Assembly: GCA_024138015.1 (NCBI GenBank) | Contig: JAMXBB010000009.1 | Location: forward strand, 46,902,842 to 46,966,841 | From: Lumnitzera littorea | Lineage: Eukaryota > Streptophyta > Magnoliopsida > Myrtales > Combretaceae | Direction of reading: 5' to 3' | Length of the DNA: 64,000 bases | Shown here: positions 53,146-63,101 of the stretch, in pieces | Layout of the letters: every line of letters starts with the position of its first letter | How positions within the stretch are numbered: position 1 is the stretch's first letter | Notes under the pieces: model-generated | The model's input: only the letters and a program-made list of their open reading frames with translations | Database searches by the model: none | Told to the model about the DNA's origin: nothing | Translations under genes and position numbers: made by a program

Positions 53146-55293
53146 TAATGCATCTCTAGGGTTGTACACATGGAGAAATGCCACAACAGAAGGAGCCGAA
53201 AGAAAACAAAAGAAGATTAGCAAATCCGAGCAACTATTAATGGGATATGACACACCAATAGATCCTGCTCGACCTACAATTCATTAAATATGATTTACCG
53301 GTTTGAACTATCGGGTCACTTATGACTACTCCTTACTAAAGGAAATAGATAAGAGCTAAAGAGAGAATGAAAGCACTAGGGTTGCTCAAAAGGATGCTTA
53401 TATTAATCTAATATACAATAATTGATGTCTGTGTACAAAAATAAGTGGGGTTTGTATACTAGCCCCATAGAAGCATACATGGAAAAGACAAGAAGGGTAA
53501 TCTACAATTGGAATACATGAAATATATTAAAAATGGTAAAAAAGACAAAGAATATTTTGTATGGAAAAGTAAAGAATCTTTCCGGAATGTTGTGTTAAAA
53601 GACGTGTTGTATGGTGGTTGGCGATCTAGAATATGATACAATTTGGACAAAGGTGAAGAAAAGCATTTGTAGTTAGAATTGACCTGATTTGGTTTAGTTT
53701 GGAGGTCAATCAATCAAGGATGTCTAGATCCCTTTCGAGTATCTTGTAATTCAGCTTAGGTTAGGGTCGGATGCTGGTCGGCTTAGATAGATGTTTGAGG
53801 CTAGTCTGTTCGAATGCTGTCTAGGTTATAGCATGGCTACTCGACAAGTCAGCCTGTATGATTAATAGGTCGGTACGTGATATGAGGCAAGTGTACCTAT
53901 CAATTTTAATATAGTGGATGTGAGTCTGAGTCGATCCCTCAGAGATTTTGAGTACTAATATTAACCTTAGCTTTATTATCTAACTGGAAAATTATGATGA
54001 GTTGAATGAATTAAAAATACTGAAATTAACAAACTAAACTAATTATGAGACTTAATTAAGCAAATTAGAAAGCAATAAACTATGAACGACTTCAAGTAAT
54101 TAATAATGTATTTAGGAATTATTTCCCCTAGTGTTTAACATGTGACCACTTAAAATATATTCAATTCAGTTTCTATTATTCTTGACCGGAGGGATTCACA
54201 ATTAAAGCTAATATCTTTCTCAAGTATATTAACCCTAATCCTAAATTATTTACCAGAATCTCTTCACTTAGTAATATAACTTAGAATTGCATTAATGTAT
54301 AATGAATTCCCACACAAACAATCAACTTTCCGGAAGAAACATGTATCTTATCTCTAAGTATACATGTAATTCTCTTCAATTATGCTAGGATCTAATTACA
54401 CATGCAATTTCTCAATCAACATGCATAATATCATATATTGATACTCTAGAATTATCAATCAATAATTAAACAACATAATTGAATCAAGAAAAGATAGAAA
54501 CTTTATTGAAATTATAATTCAATCCAAGGGTTACATGAAACCCTAGGTTCCATAATCCTAAATACTCGAATTCTAAGCTATCATAATGAATTTAAAAGAG
54601 TTTCATCAAAAACGTAAAATAAAACATGGAAAACCCCTTTAATTGATGAACAATCTCTCTAATCTTGAAGTTGATGTTGTTCTCGCCTCTTTCTTGATGT
54701 TCTCCTCAAGTCTTCCCTCGTCTCTTGTGTCTCTCCGTTTCTGTAATGTCTCTTCCTTCTTTTTTTACCCTAAGATATTCTTTTATATATGTATTATAAG
54801 GATTCTATTTTCATCACCAGACACGGCCTGGGACATGGCCGTGTCCCCAGGTCATGTAACTTTCTGCACTAAGGCAAAATTTTCTACATAACTTCAAAAC
54901 TTCATAACTTCTTCGTTTGAACTCGGAATTGAGTGAAACTTGATTCCTTTTCTTCATTTTCGATCCTAGAATGCGTTCAAACCTTGAAATCAAAATTTTA
55001 CTCAATTAAGTATTAATTTCTTTAAAGAAAACCAAAAATGTAAGGGAAATGCTATAAAATCACCATATGAAATATGTTTAAAATCAGAGTTATCAGTACG
55101 TCTATTTGGCTGCTTGGAAACTATGTTGGTTCTCATGTAAGTTCGGTGCTCAGGTCGGTAGTAAAGTGAAAGATGGTGGTTGGAATAAGAATCCTCATCC
55201 TAGATGGGGTTTCGAGCTAATATCTTCCACATGAGTCCTTAGAGTCCTCTAACTTGGTTGTACGTGATTGATCTAGGGAGTTGATTCTTATCA
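53146..55293 (-). repeat. Element D 3' LTR, split by S2 (53,146-53,877 and 55,101-55,293)
   Basis: Starts TAATGCATCTCTAGG (TG start with one G-to-A change) and ends TTGATTCTTATCA. The two pieces total about 925 bases and align with the 5' LTR at 60,566-61,500, sharing for example ACAGAAGGAGC..AAAGAAAACAAAAGAAG. Confidence 0.9.
53878..55095 (-). mobile_element. Solo LTR S2, inserted in the 3' LTR of D
   Basis: Perfect target duplication GTACG (53,873-53,877 and 55,096-55,100), ends TGATATGAGG...GAGTTATCA, 1,218 bases. Closely similar to S1 along its length, lacking S1's internal palindrome duplication. Minus strand has TATATAAAAG near 54,785, consistent with minus as sense. No coding content. 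Confidence 0.93.
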
Positions 55294-57595
55294 TTTGCAT
55301 AGGGGTCGAAAAGATTTATCCTCAAATTTGAAGAGGTTTTTGGCTCTTACTTTGTTTTAGCATCTATTTGATCTTCTTCTTCTAGTCAGTGGGGAATCTA
55401 GTCGAACACATTAAAAGTAGAGGAAACACCATAGTTTTCAAGTAATTTTATCTAGTAGGCATTGTGGTTAATCTTCTTTAAGACCTATAATGAACCATTA
55501 GCTCGTGGATATTGTTTGCTCTATCTTAGGTGTAGAAATTGTTCTTGGTTTAGGTGAATCCATACTAAGTCTGTTGGTTTGAAAGAAACAGTTTGGCGAC
55601 ATTGACTACCAATCTTAAAGCGTCTTTGTAGTTGAACATATGGAGGAGCACCTCAACGAAGTGAATCCAGAGAAAGTAAAAGAAGACTAGCAAAGTTTAG
55701 GCATCTACCAACTGGATATGACACACCAATTGATCCTACTCGGCCTAAAATTTGTTGGATATGACTCACCAGTCTAAACCTTGCCATTACTCTTTGTTAA
55801 AGGGAATAAATAAGAGTTTAGGATAAAATGAGAGCATTAGGATTGCTCAAAAGGGAAACTCATATATTCTAATAATCAAAAGGTGTGGTGATGTTTGCAT
55901 ACAACAAATGGGATTTATATACTAGCCCTCCTAGGGTTATAAACATACATAGAAAAGACAAAAGGGTAATTTACAATTAAGATACATGAATGATACTAAA
56001 AATGGTAAAAGTGACAAAGAATATTATGTTTGGAAAAGTAAAGAATCCTTTTAGAAGGTTATGCTAGAAGATACGTGTCACATGGTAGCTGATGTTCTAA
56101 AATATAGTATAGTTCAGACAACATGAAGAAGAGAGAGTTTGTAGTCAGAGTCGACCTAATTTGGATCAGGTTAAGGCTGACTTAATCAGTCACTTGAGAG
56201 TATTTAGTTGGATTGTGGTCTGGTGCTAGTGGTCAACTTAGAAGATCGGTTTGGATAGTCATTTAAGGTTGGTATGCTTGGATGTTGTTTGTGTCATGGT
56301 GCGGTTACTCGGTTGGTCGGCTTGTATACTTGGCAGGTCGGTACGTCTACTCGGTAGTTTTAGGAACTATGTCGATACAGTGAGAGCTCGGTATTCAAGT
56401 TAGCAGTAGAGTGAAACATGTAGGTCGGGATAGGAATTCTTGTCTTGGATGAGGCTTTGAGCTAATATTCTTTGCGTAAGTCCTTGTAATCCTCTAGCTT
56501 TATTGCATGTAATCGATCTAAGGAGTTGATTCCTATCAAATCTCTTGTTATTTCTAGTTGAACTTGATGATCTTCCTAGCGAATGATGTAGTTCTTGTAA
56601 TTCTTGGGCTTAATCGACTTTAAATTGACTCTCTTCAACAGCTGTGGGGATACTGATAAGATCTAGTGGAATAGTGAAATTGAGGCCACAGACGACCTCG
56701 AATGGAGTCTTCCCATTGGTGCTGTAGACAGTTCGATTGTATGCGAATTCCACAACTGATAGACATAGATCCCAATCCTTTAAGTTCTTTCCCATGATAG
56801 CTCGGAGTAAATTTCCTCGCGTTTTGTTTTCCACTTTAGTTTGGCCATTAGTCTGAGGGTAGCTACTAGAGCTAAATACAAGTTTAGTCCTAAGTCTTCT
56901 TAAAAGAATCTTCAAAAAATAGCTCAAGAATTTTGTGTCATAGTTTGAAAAGATAGTCTTTAGCACTCTATGCAGTCAAACAATTTCCTGTGAAAACAAA
57001 TCAGCAATATATTAAGCATCATTAGTTTGATGGCAAGAAATAAAGTGCACCATTTTGCTGAAATGGTCCACTACAACAAAGATCGAATCCTTCCCCTTGG
57101 ATGTCTGAGGCAACACTAGGACAAAGTTTATGCTAAGGTTAGCCCAAGGTAAGGTTGGTATAGGTAGGGGAATATACTCTCCATGTGGCTCTCTCCTTCC
57201 CTTAGCCCTTTTGCAAACTTCACAACTACCGACTATCTTATAGACATCCTTAGCTAAATTAGGCTAGTAAAAATTTTCTTTCAATAGGTTAGTCGTCTTG
57301 GTCTCTCTAAAATGACCAGATAATCCACCATTATGAGCTTCTCTACCTAACAACTCACGCATGGAACAGCTCGAGATGCATAACCTTTGATCCTTGAATA
57401 AATAGCCATCTTGGACATAATACCCTCCAACAGCAACTCTATCTTTGTAATGCTCTACAATAGGACTAAAATGAAGGTCATGTGCATACTGCTTAGTGAT
57501 AAGTGAAAATCCTAGCAATTTTGTTTACAAGGTAGTTAGTAAGGATTGCCAATGTGATAGAGCATCGGTGACTATGTTAATGTTCCCTTTCTTGT
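55294..57595 (-). pseudogene. Gypsy integrase and pol C-terminus (element D), split by S3
   Basis: From the right: zinc domain at 57,264-57,518 (VAVGGYYVQDGYLFKDQRLC, SMRELLGREAHNGGLSGHF). Around 57,060-57,150 follow LSINFVLVLPQTSKGKD and FVVVDHFSKMVHFISCHQTN. At 56,610-56,966 come IFSNYDTKFLSYF, YPQTNGQTKVENKTRGNLLR and KDWDLCLSVVEFAYN. All three catalytic positions are substituted: Asp to Asn (INF), Asp to Asn (SNYD) and Glu to Lys (TKV). The C-terminal tail resumes beyond S3 at 55,294-55,610 with LVWIHLN and VLKKINHNAY equivalents. Confidence 0.88.
55616..56538 (-). mobile_element. Solo G1-family LTR S3, inserted in the integrase of D
   Basis: Perfect target duplication AATCT (55,611-55,615 and 56,539-56,543). 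923 bases, starting TAAAGCGTC (TGATGCGTC in its relatives) and ending GATTCCTATCA. It is of the same family and orientation as the LTRs of D but is an independent insertion, because D pol text is interrupted and resumes across it. Only one LTR with no internal region remains, so it formed by recombination between the LTRs of a full element. Confidence 0.92.
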
Positions 57596-58880
57596 GTTGA
57601 CCACTCTAATATAGCTTGGACCTTTTCCTCATCAGCTTAGATTCCTTCTCCTGATACTACATATCTAAGAAAAACTACTTTACCTTGACAGAATGTATAC
57701 TTCTTGAGGTTCCCATATAACTTCTCAATTCGTAAAATGTCAAAAACAACTCAGAGATGTTGAACATGGTTGTTCAGATCAGCATCGTATACCAATATGT
57801 CGTCAAAATACATGACCACACATCTGCCGATCAAAGGGTACATCATATGGTTCATCAATCGCATAAATATGCTTGGTGCATTTATAAGTTCGAGCGATAT
57901 AACAAATCATTTGTAGAGACCATACCTCGTCTTGAAGGCAGTTTTCCATTCGTCACTTGGTCTCTTATAGATTTGGTGGTAGCCATTTCACAAATCAATC
58001 TTCAAAAATATCTTGGCACTATAAAGCATATCTAACACGTCATCGAGCCTCGGTATTGGATATCTATACTTGATAGTGATACGGTTGATAGCTTGACTAT
58101 CGATGCACATGTGCTATGAACCATCTTTCTTTGGGATGAGCAGAGTTGGTATAGCATAAGGGCTCATGCTCTCCCTCACATATCCTCTCTCTATGAGCTC
58201 ATCTACTTGCCTTTTCAGCTTGGTGGCCTACTCAGGGTTCATTCTGTAGGTAGGTCAATTTGGCAGAGTTGCGCTTAATTACAAATCAATACAATGTTCT
58301 ATGCTTCGGATTGTGGGTAGTCTCTTGGGGAACTCTTTAGGAAATAGGTTTGAAAACTCATCTATTAACCTCCAGATTTGTTTAAGTACTTCTTTTAGAT
58401 CTCTCATCTCTAATGGTCTCCTAATGAATAAAAACGTAGGCTCATTGGTCCTCTCTGTAACTCGATGCTCTCTTTGGCTCTTTACTAGGGCTTTCTTCCT
58501 ACTAGCTCGGGTAAGCTGGTTATGGGTCTCACCTACTTGAGTTGGTGTCATGGTTTGTAACACAATTTTCTTCCTGTCCTTAATGGAGGCATAGGTGTTC
58601 TTGTATCCATCATGAGTAACACATCGGTTAAATAACCACAATCTTCTAAGTAATAGATGTAAAGCTCTCATAGGGAAGACATTGCATACCACTTCATCCG
58701 TATACACATTCCCAACACTAAATGGTACAGTTACTTGCTTTGTGAAGTGTAGAGTACCCTTATCATGAAGCCAATGTAGCTTACAAGAGGTCAGCAATCT
58801 TAATATATGCACAAAGGACTATGCAATGATGTTGGTACAACTTCCTCTATCTATGTTGGAATAAATTCTCTTTGTAGTCT
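57596..58880 (-). pseudogene. Gypsy protease and reverse transcriptase (element D), RNase H deleted
   Basis: The protease active site near 58,830-58,860 reads DRGSCTNIIA. The 177-codon frame 58,279-58,812 carries the post-protease region CKLHWLHDKGTLHFTKQVTV, HLLLRRLW and RCVTHDGYKNTYASIKDRKK, then the linker to reverse transcriptase (WRLIDEFSNLFPKEFPKRLP). Reverse transcriptase keeps YFDD (57,799-57,810). After GI-ADEEKVQAILEW (near 57,605) the text jumps directly to the N-V-DALS block that normally ends RNase H (near 57,560-57,590), so the connection and RNase H domains are missing. Confidence 0.88.
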
Positions 58881-58999
58881 TCCTTGGAGTTCGGCAAAGA
58901 GCTCAACACTGGCCTTAGTATTAGAGTCATCACCTCTCCTTAGTAGGCATAGACATAGGTTTCCTCTTCCTCCTTAGCTTCAACTTTGCTACTATTTTA

Positions 59000-60252
59000 C
59001 CCCTCCTCTAGCTCACTCTTGTCAGTATTATCCACTATATCTCCTCGGAGCACCATGGTACGTTGGTTTAGACACTCCACAAACATGCATCCAAAGCCCA
59101 AGCATTTGAAACACTTCACCTTGTTGATCTTCCATCCAGAAGCCTAGCCCTTCTCGAATGTCCTTAGGATTGGTTGATCATTAGCTTGGCTCGATTGGCT
59201 TACTGGGTTATCTTCAAGTCGGTCATATCTTTCCTCGATTTGAGAGGGTCTCTTTGGCTAGGCATGAATAGGTTAATGTGGAATAGGAGCTTAGGAGAAT
59301 GTCGGCCTAGGGCGGCTCGAAGCATTTCTTCTTTGCTTTTTAACCCTTTACGCTATTTTAATGGCCACTTCCAATGTATGGAACCTTTATACTTTCACAA
59401 TATTGCAAATCTCATATTTGAGTCCATAGATGAAATGAGATACAGTACATACTTTAAGCTCTTCTACATCTGCTCAGATCATCAACATTTGGTACTCTTG
59501 TACATAGTCATTAATAGGTTAGTTTCCCTGACGAAGCTCTTACAACTTGGCAAATGTGTCCTATAGATAAGTTTTGAGCATAAATCTTCCTCTCAACAAT
59601 CTCTTCATCTCTTCCTAAGTTCTCATTTTGTCTCCATCCCTTGCTCTAGTTGCATTCAAATTCCTCCATCACATGGTAGCATATCCAGTAAACTCCAGTG
59701 CAGCAAGTCGCACTTTAATAGCACCAATATACCCATAATAGTCGAACACTTTCTCTACCTTCTCTTCCTACTCTAAATATTTTTCTACATCTCTACTTCC
59801 ACTAAAGGGTGGGATTTGGACCTTAACATCGTCAAATCCCAGAGGAGCTCCATATCTTCACTCTTGTGCTTGGTAATATTCAATTTCTTCTCCTTCTTCT
59901 CCGTCAATCTCCACATCTTCCTCATCAACATCCTCTTTTATCTCCTCCAACTCCAACCTTCATCTAACAATTCAGTCTATATCTCCTCCAGCTCAGTGGG
60001 GTCGAACTGGGGGATTAGCTTAATTGCCTTAGCCATAGTGCCTTTCTAGAACATTCTCAGGTAGGTTATGATGTGGTACACCTTAGGGTTGTTGTTTGTT
60101 AACTTATATCTCAGTGACTAGACTCTTAACAACATTAGTTGGTTCGTCAAGCTTATTATCAATTGACCTAGAGTGTTATTACTATTATGACTACGACCAA
60201 CTTGAGCACCACTATTCTAATCACCAATAACACTTTGAACACTCGAATTTGA
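59000..60252 (-). pseudogene. Gypsy Gag (element D), broken
   Basis: ATG at 60,252 opens MSNSSVQSVIGD, then a stop, then NSGAQVGRSHNSNNTLGQLI. The capsid region is readable in pieces between 59,380 and 59,800. The zinc knuckle near 59,085-59,126 reads CFKCLGFGCMFVEC: spacing is kept, but the His ligand is Cys, a substitution not explained by a single transition. An acidic linker (NTDKSELEEG) leads toward protease. Confidence 0.82.
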
Positions 60253-60546
60253 CATAGTATAATACTTCTCAAATAGATTAATAACACAATACACAACAAT
60301 ACTTCTACCTTACTACTCAAAACTTGTATTAACATACTCTTAATAGTTACAACACCTAACACTTACTTGAATTTTAATAAAAATGCACTTGCTTTGTTTT
60401 TGTAATGAAAAACAGAGTATCGATAAGAACTACACTTCCCAATACACAAACACACTAAGGCAACTACGGAAGGAATAAAACGGTTACTATCAGCAAACAT
60501 GAACCAAAACTTCACTGTAACTTCACTCACTCTCTTTTGGAACCTT

Positions 60547-60558
60547 GCGATGATACTA
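60547..60558 (-). other. Primer-binding-like site of element D
   Basis: Minus strand TAGTATCATCGC, 9 of 12 matches to the initiator-Met-tRNA primer sequence, eight bases inside the 5' LTR, the same offset as in H. Confidence 0.6.
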
Positions 60559-60565
60559 GTGAAGC

Positions 60566-61500
60566 TGATGCGTCTCCAGGGTCATACACATGGAAAAACA
60601 GCATAACAGAAGGAGCTAAAAGAAAACAAAAGAAGATTAGCAAATCCGAGCAGCTACTAACTGGATATGACACACCAATAGATCTTGTTTGGCTTACAAT
60701 GATTCACTAATTCGACCTATAAGGTCACTCACCACTACTCCTTGCTAAAGGGAAAAGATAAGAGCTAAAGAGAGAATTAGAATACTAGGGTTGTTTAAAA
60801 GGAAACTTGTGTTAAGCTGATATATTGTAATTGATGTCTACATACAAAAATAAGTGGGGGTTTATATATTAGTCCCACTAGCGTTACAAGCATACATGGA
60901 AAAGATAAGAAGGGTAATCTACAATTAGAATACATGAAATATACAAAAAAGGGTAAAAGAGACATATAATATTATTTATGGAAAAGTAAAGAATCCTTTT
61001 AGAATATTGTGCCAAAAGACACATGCTGCATAGTGGTTGGTGGTCTGGAGTGTGATATAATTCAAACAAAGGTGAAGAAAGAGTCTATAGTCAAAGTTAA
61101 CTTGATCTAGTTCAGGTTAGAGCTTAGTTAGTCAAGGATGTCCAGATCCTTTTCAGGTATCTTATAGTTTGGCTTAGGCTAGGGTCAATTGCTGGTCGGC
61201 TCGGGAGCTCGACTCAAACAGATGTTTGGGGCTAGTTTTTTCGGATGCTATTTGGGTCATGGCATAGCTACTCAGTGGGCAAGTCTATATGTTCAGCAAG
61301 TTGGCACATCTACTTAGCTGCTCAAAAATTATGTTGGTTCTTATGTAAGTTTGGTGCTTAGGTCGATGATAAAGTGAAAGTAGGTGGTTTGAATAGGATT
61401 CCTCATCTTAGATCTGGTTTTGAGCTAACATCCTTTGTGTAAGTCCTTGGAGTCCTCTAGCTTGGCTATGCATGATTGGTCCAAGGAGTTGTTCCTATCA
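60566..61500 (-). repeat. Element D 5' LTR
   Basis: TGATGCGTCTCCAGG...AGTTGTTCCTATCA, 935 bases, reverse complement of the H LTR type and partner of 53,146-55,293. Confidence 0.92.
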
Positions 61501-61505
61501 TTACC

Positions 61506-63101
61506 ACAATGAGAAGCTTAGTGTGCTACATTAAACTATTTTGTGTATGAGAAATAGTTGTAATCTCTTTTTAGAGCTCTTACTATTTGGCAACAATATT
61601 TGTTACCTTAAGAGTTTGCAATCTATATGGATCATGAGTCCTTGAAGCATCTTGGTAGTCAGAATGAACTTTCGAAGAGGTAAGTAAATTTTTTGGAATT
61701 TATGGAAGGTTTTTCTTATGTGATTTGATATAAGAAGGAAAGTGCTAATGTGATCATAAATGCCTTATTACGTTAGAAAACCTTGTTGACTACCCTATAG
61801 ATGAATTTACTAGGATTTTCCCTTACATTGAGTAGTATGCATGTGACCCTCATTTTGGTCCTATTCTTAAGCAGTGCAAAGAAGGAATTGCTATTGGAGG
61901 ATATTATCTCAAGGATGGCTATCTATTCAAGGAAAGAAGGTCATACATATCAACTTATTCCATATGCGAGCTATTGGTGAAGGAAGCTCATAGTGGTAGA
62001 TTACTTGGTCATTTTGGAGAGACCAAAATAGCTGACCTATTGAAAGAAAACTTTTACTAGCCTGGTTTGGCTAAGAATGTTTATAAGGTAGTCGATAGTT
62101 GCGAAGTGTGTAAAAGGGCTAAGGGAAAGGGAGAGCCACATAGAGAATATATGCCTTTATTTACACTAACTTCACCTTGGGCCGACCTCAACATAAACTT
62201 TGTCCTAGGGTTACTCCGAACATTTAGAGGAAAAGATTTAATCTTTGTTGTAGTGGACTGTTCTAGCAAAATGTCACACTTCATCCCATACCATCGAGTT
62301 AACGACGCTTTATATATAGCTGGTTTGTTTTTACAAGAAGTTGTTCGACTACTTGGAGTGCCGAAGATAATTATTTTAGATTAAGATACCAAATTCTTGA
62401 GCTATGTATAGAAGACCCTTTGGAGAAGGCTTGGGACTAAACTTATGTTCAACTATAGTAGCTACCCTTAAATTAATGGTTAAACTAAAGTAGTGAATAG
62501 GACATTAAGCAATGTACTTCAAGTTGTTGTAGGGAAGAATATGAAAGATTAGGATTTGTGTCTACTAATTATGGAGTTCGCATACAACTGAACTATCTAC
62601 AATACCACTAGGAAGACTCCTTTTGAGGTTGCCTATGGCCTTAATCCCACTATTCCCTTAGATCTGATCGATACTCCTGCAGTTGCTAAAGAGAGTCAAT
62701 TTGGTGTCAACCAAGCCTAAGAATTATAAGAATTGCACCAGTCTGAGGCAAGGAAGATCCCTAAGTTCAATCAAAGATAGCAAGAAATTGGTAGTCATGG
62801 TTATTGAACTGTTTCTTTCAAATTAGGTAACTTAGTATGGATTCACCTCAGCAGAGAAAGATTTTTGCACTTAGGATAAAGCAAGCCATGTCGATAAGCT
62901 AATGGTTCATTTAAAGTCTTGAAGAAAATTAACCGATGCCTACCAAATTGAATTACCCAAGAACTATGGTATTTTCTCTACCTTTAATGTGTTTAACCTG
63001 ATTCCCCACCGACCAAGAGAAGAACCAGTAGATGCTAGGATAGAGCAAGGGCTAGAAACCTCTTCAGATTTGAGGACAAATCCTTTTGACCCCTAGGCAA
63101 A
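61506..63101 (+). pseudogene. Gypsy RNase H and integrase (element H), broken
   Basis: The H text resumes with LFRALTIWQQYLLP and FAIYMDHESLKHLGSQNELS (to about 61,678), the RNase H DHESL block. The integrase zinc domain follows: YYLKDGYLFKERRSYISTYS, HSGRLLGHFGETKIADLLKE, then CEVCKRAKGKGEPHREYMPL in the open frame 62,067-62,384. The core reads DLNINFVLGL (first Asp is Asn), VVVDCSSKMSHFIPYHRVND and IIILD-DTKF (second Asp kept, Trp/Arg codon now stop). After 62,384 come INGQTKVVNRTLS (Glu is Lys), DLCLLIMEFAYN and KTPFEVAYGLNPTIPLDLID. The tail (62,820-63,095) has LVWIHLSRERFLHL and SSDLRTNPFDP. No chromodomain is seen. Confidence 0.92.

Larger units (their letters stand above)
53146..61500 (-). 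mobile_element. Ty3/gypsy element D (minus), inserted in H; same LTR family as H
   Basis: Bounded by CTAAC (53,141-53,145) and TTACC (61,501-61,505). Each differs by one base from CTACC, the sequence required by the H RNase H text on both sides (I-A-Y...), which explains the pair. 3' LTR 53,146-55,293 (split by S2), pol C-terminus, solo LTR S3, integrase, reverse transcriptase, protease, gag, primer site and 5' LTR 60,566-61,500 follow on the minus strand. Without inserts D is about 6.2 kb, shorter than H because RNase H has been deleted. D lies head-on against H in the same family, creating long inverted repeats. Confidence 0.9.

Noticed and set aside
62081..62284. 67-codon minus-strand frame
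   Set aside because: Antisense of the H integrase core.
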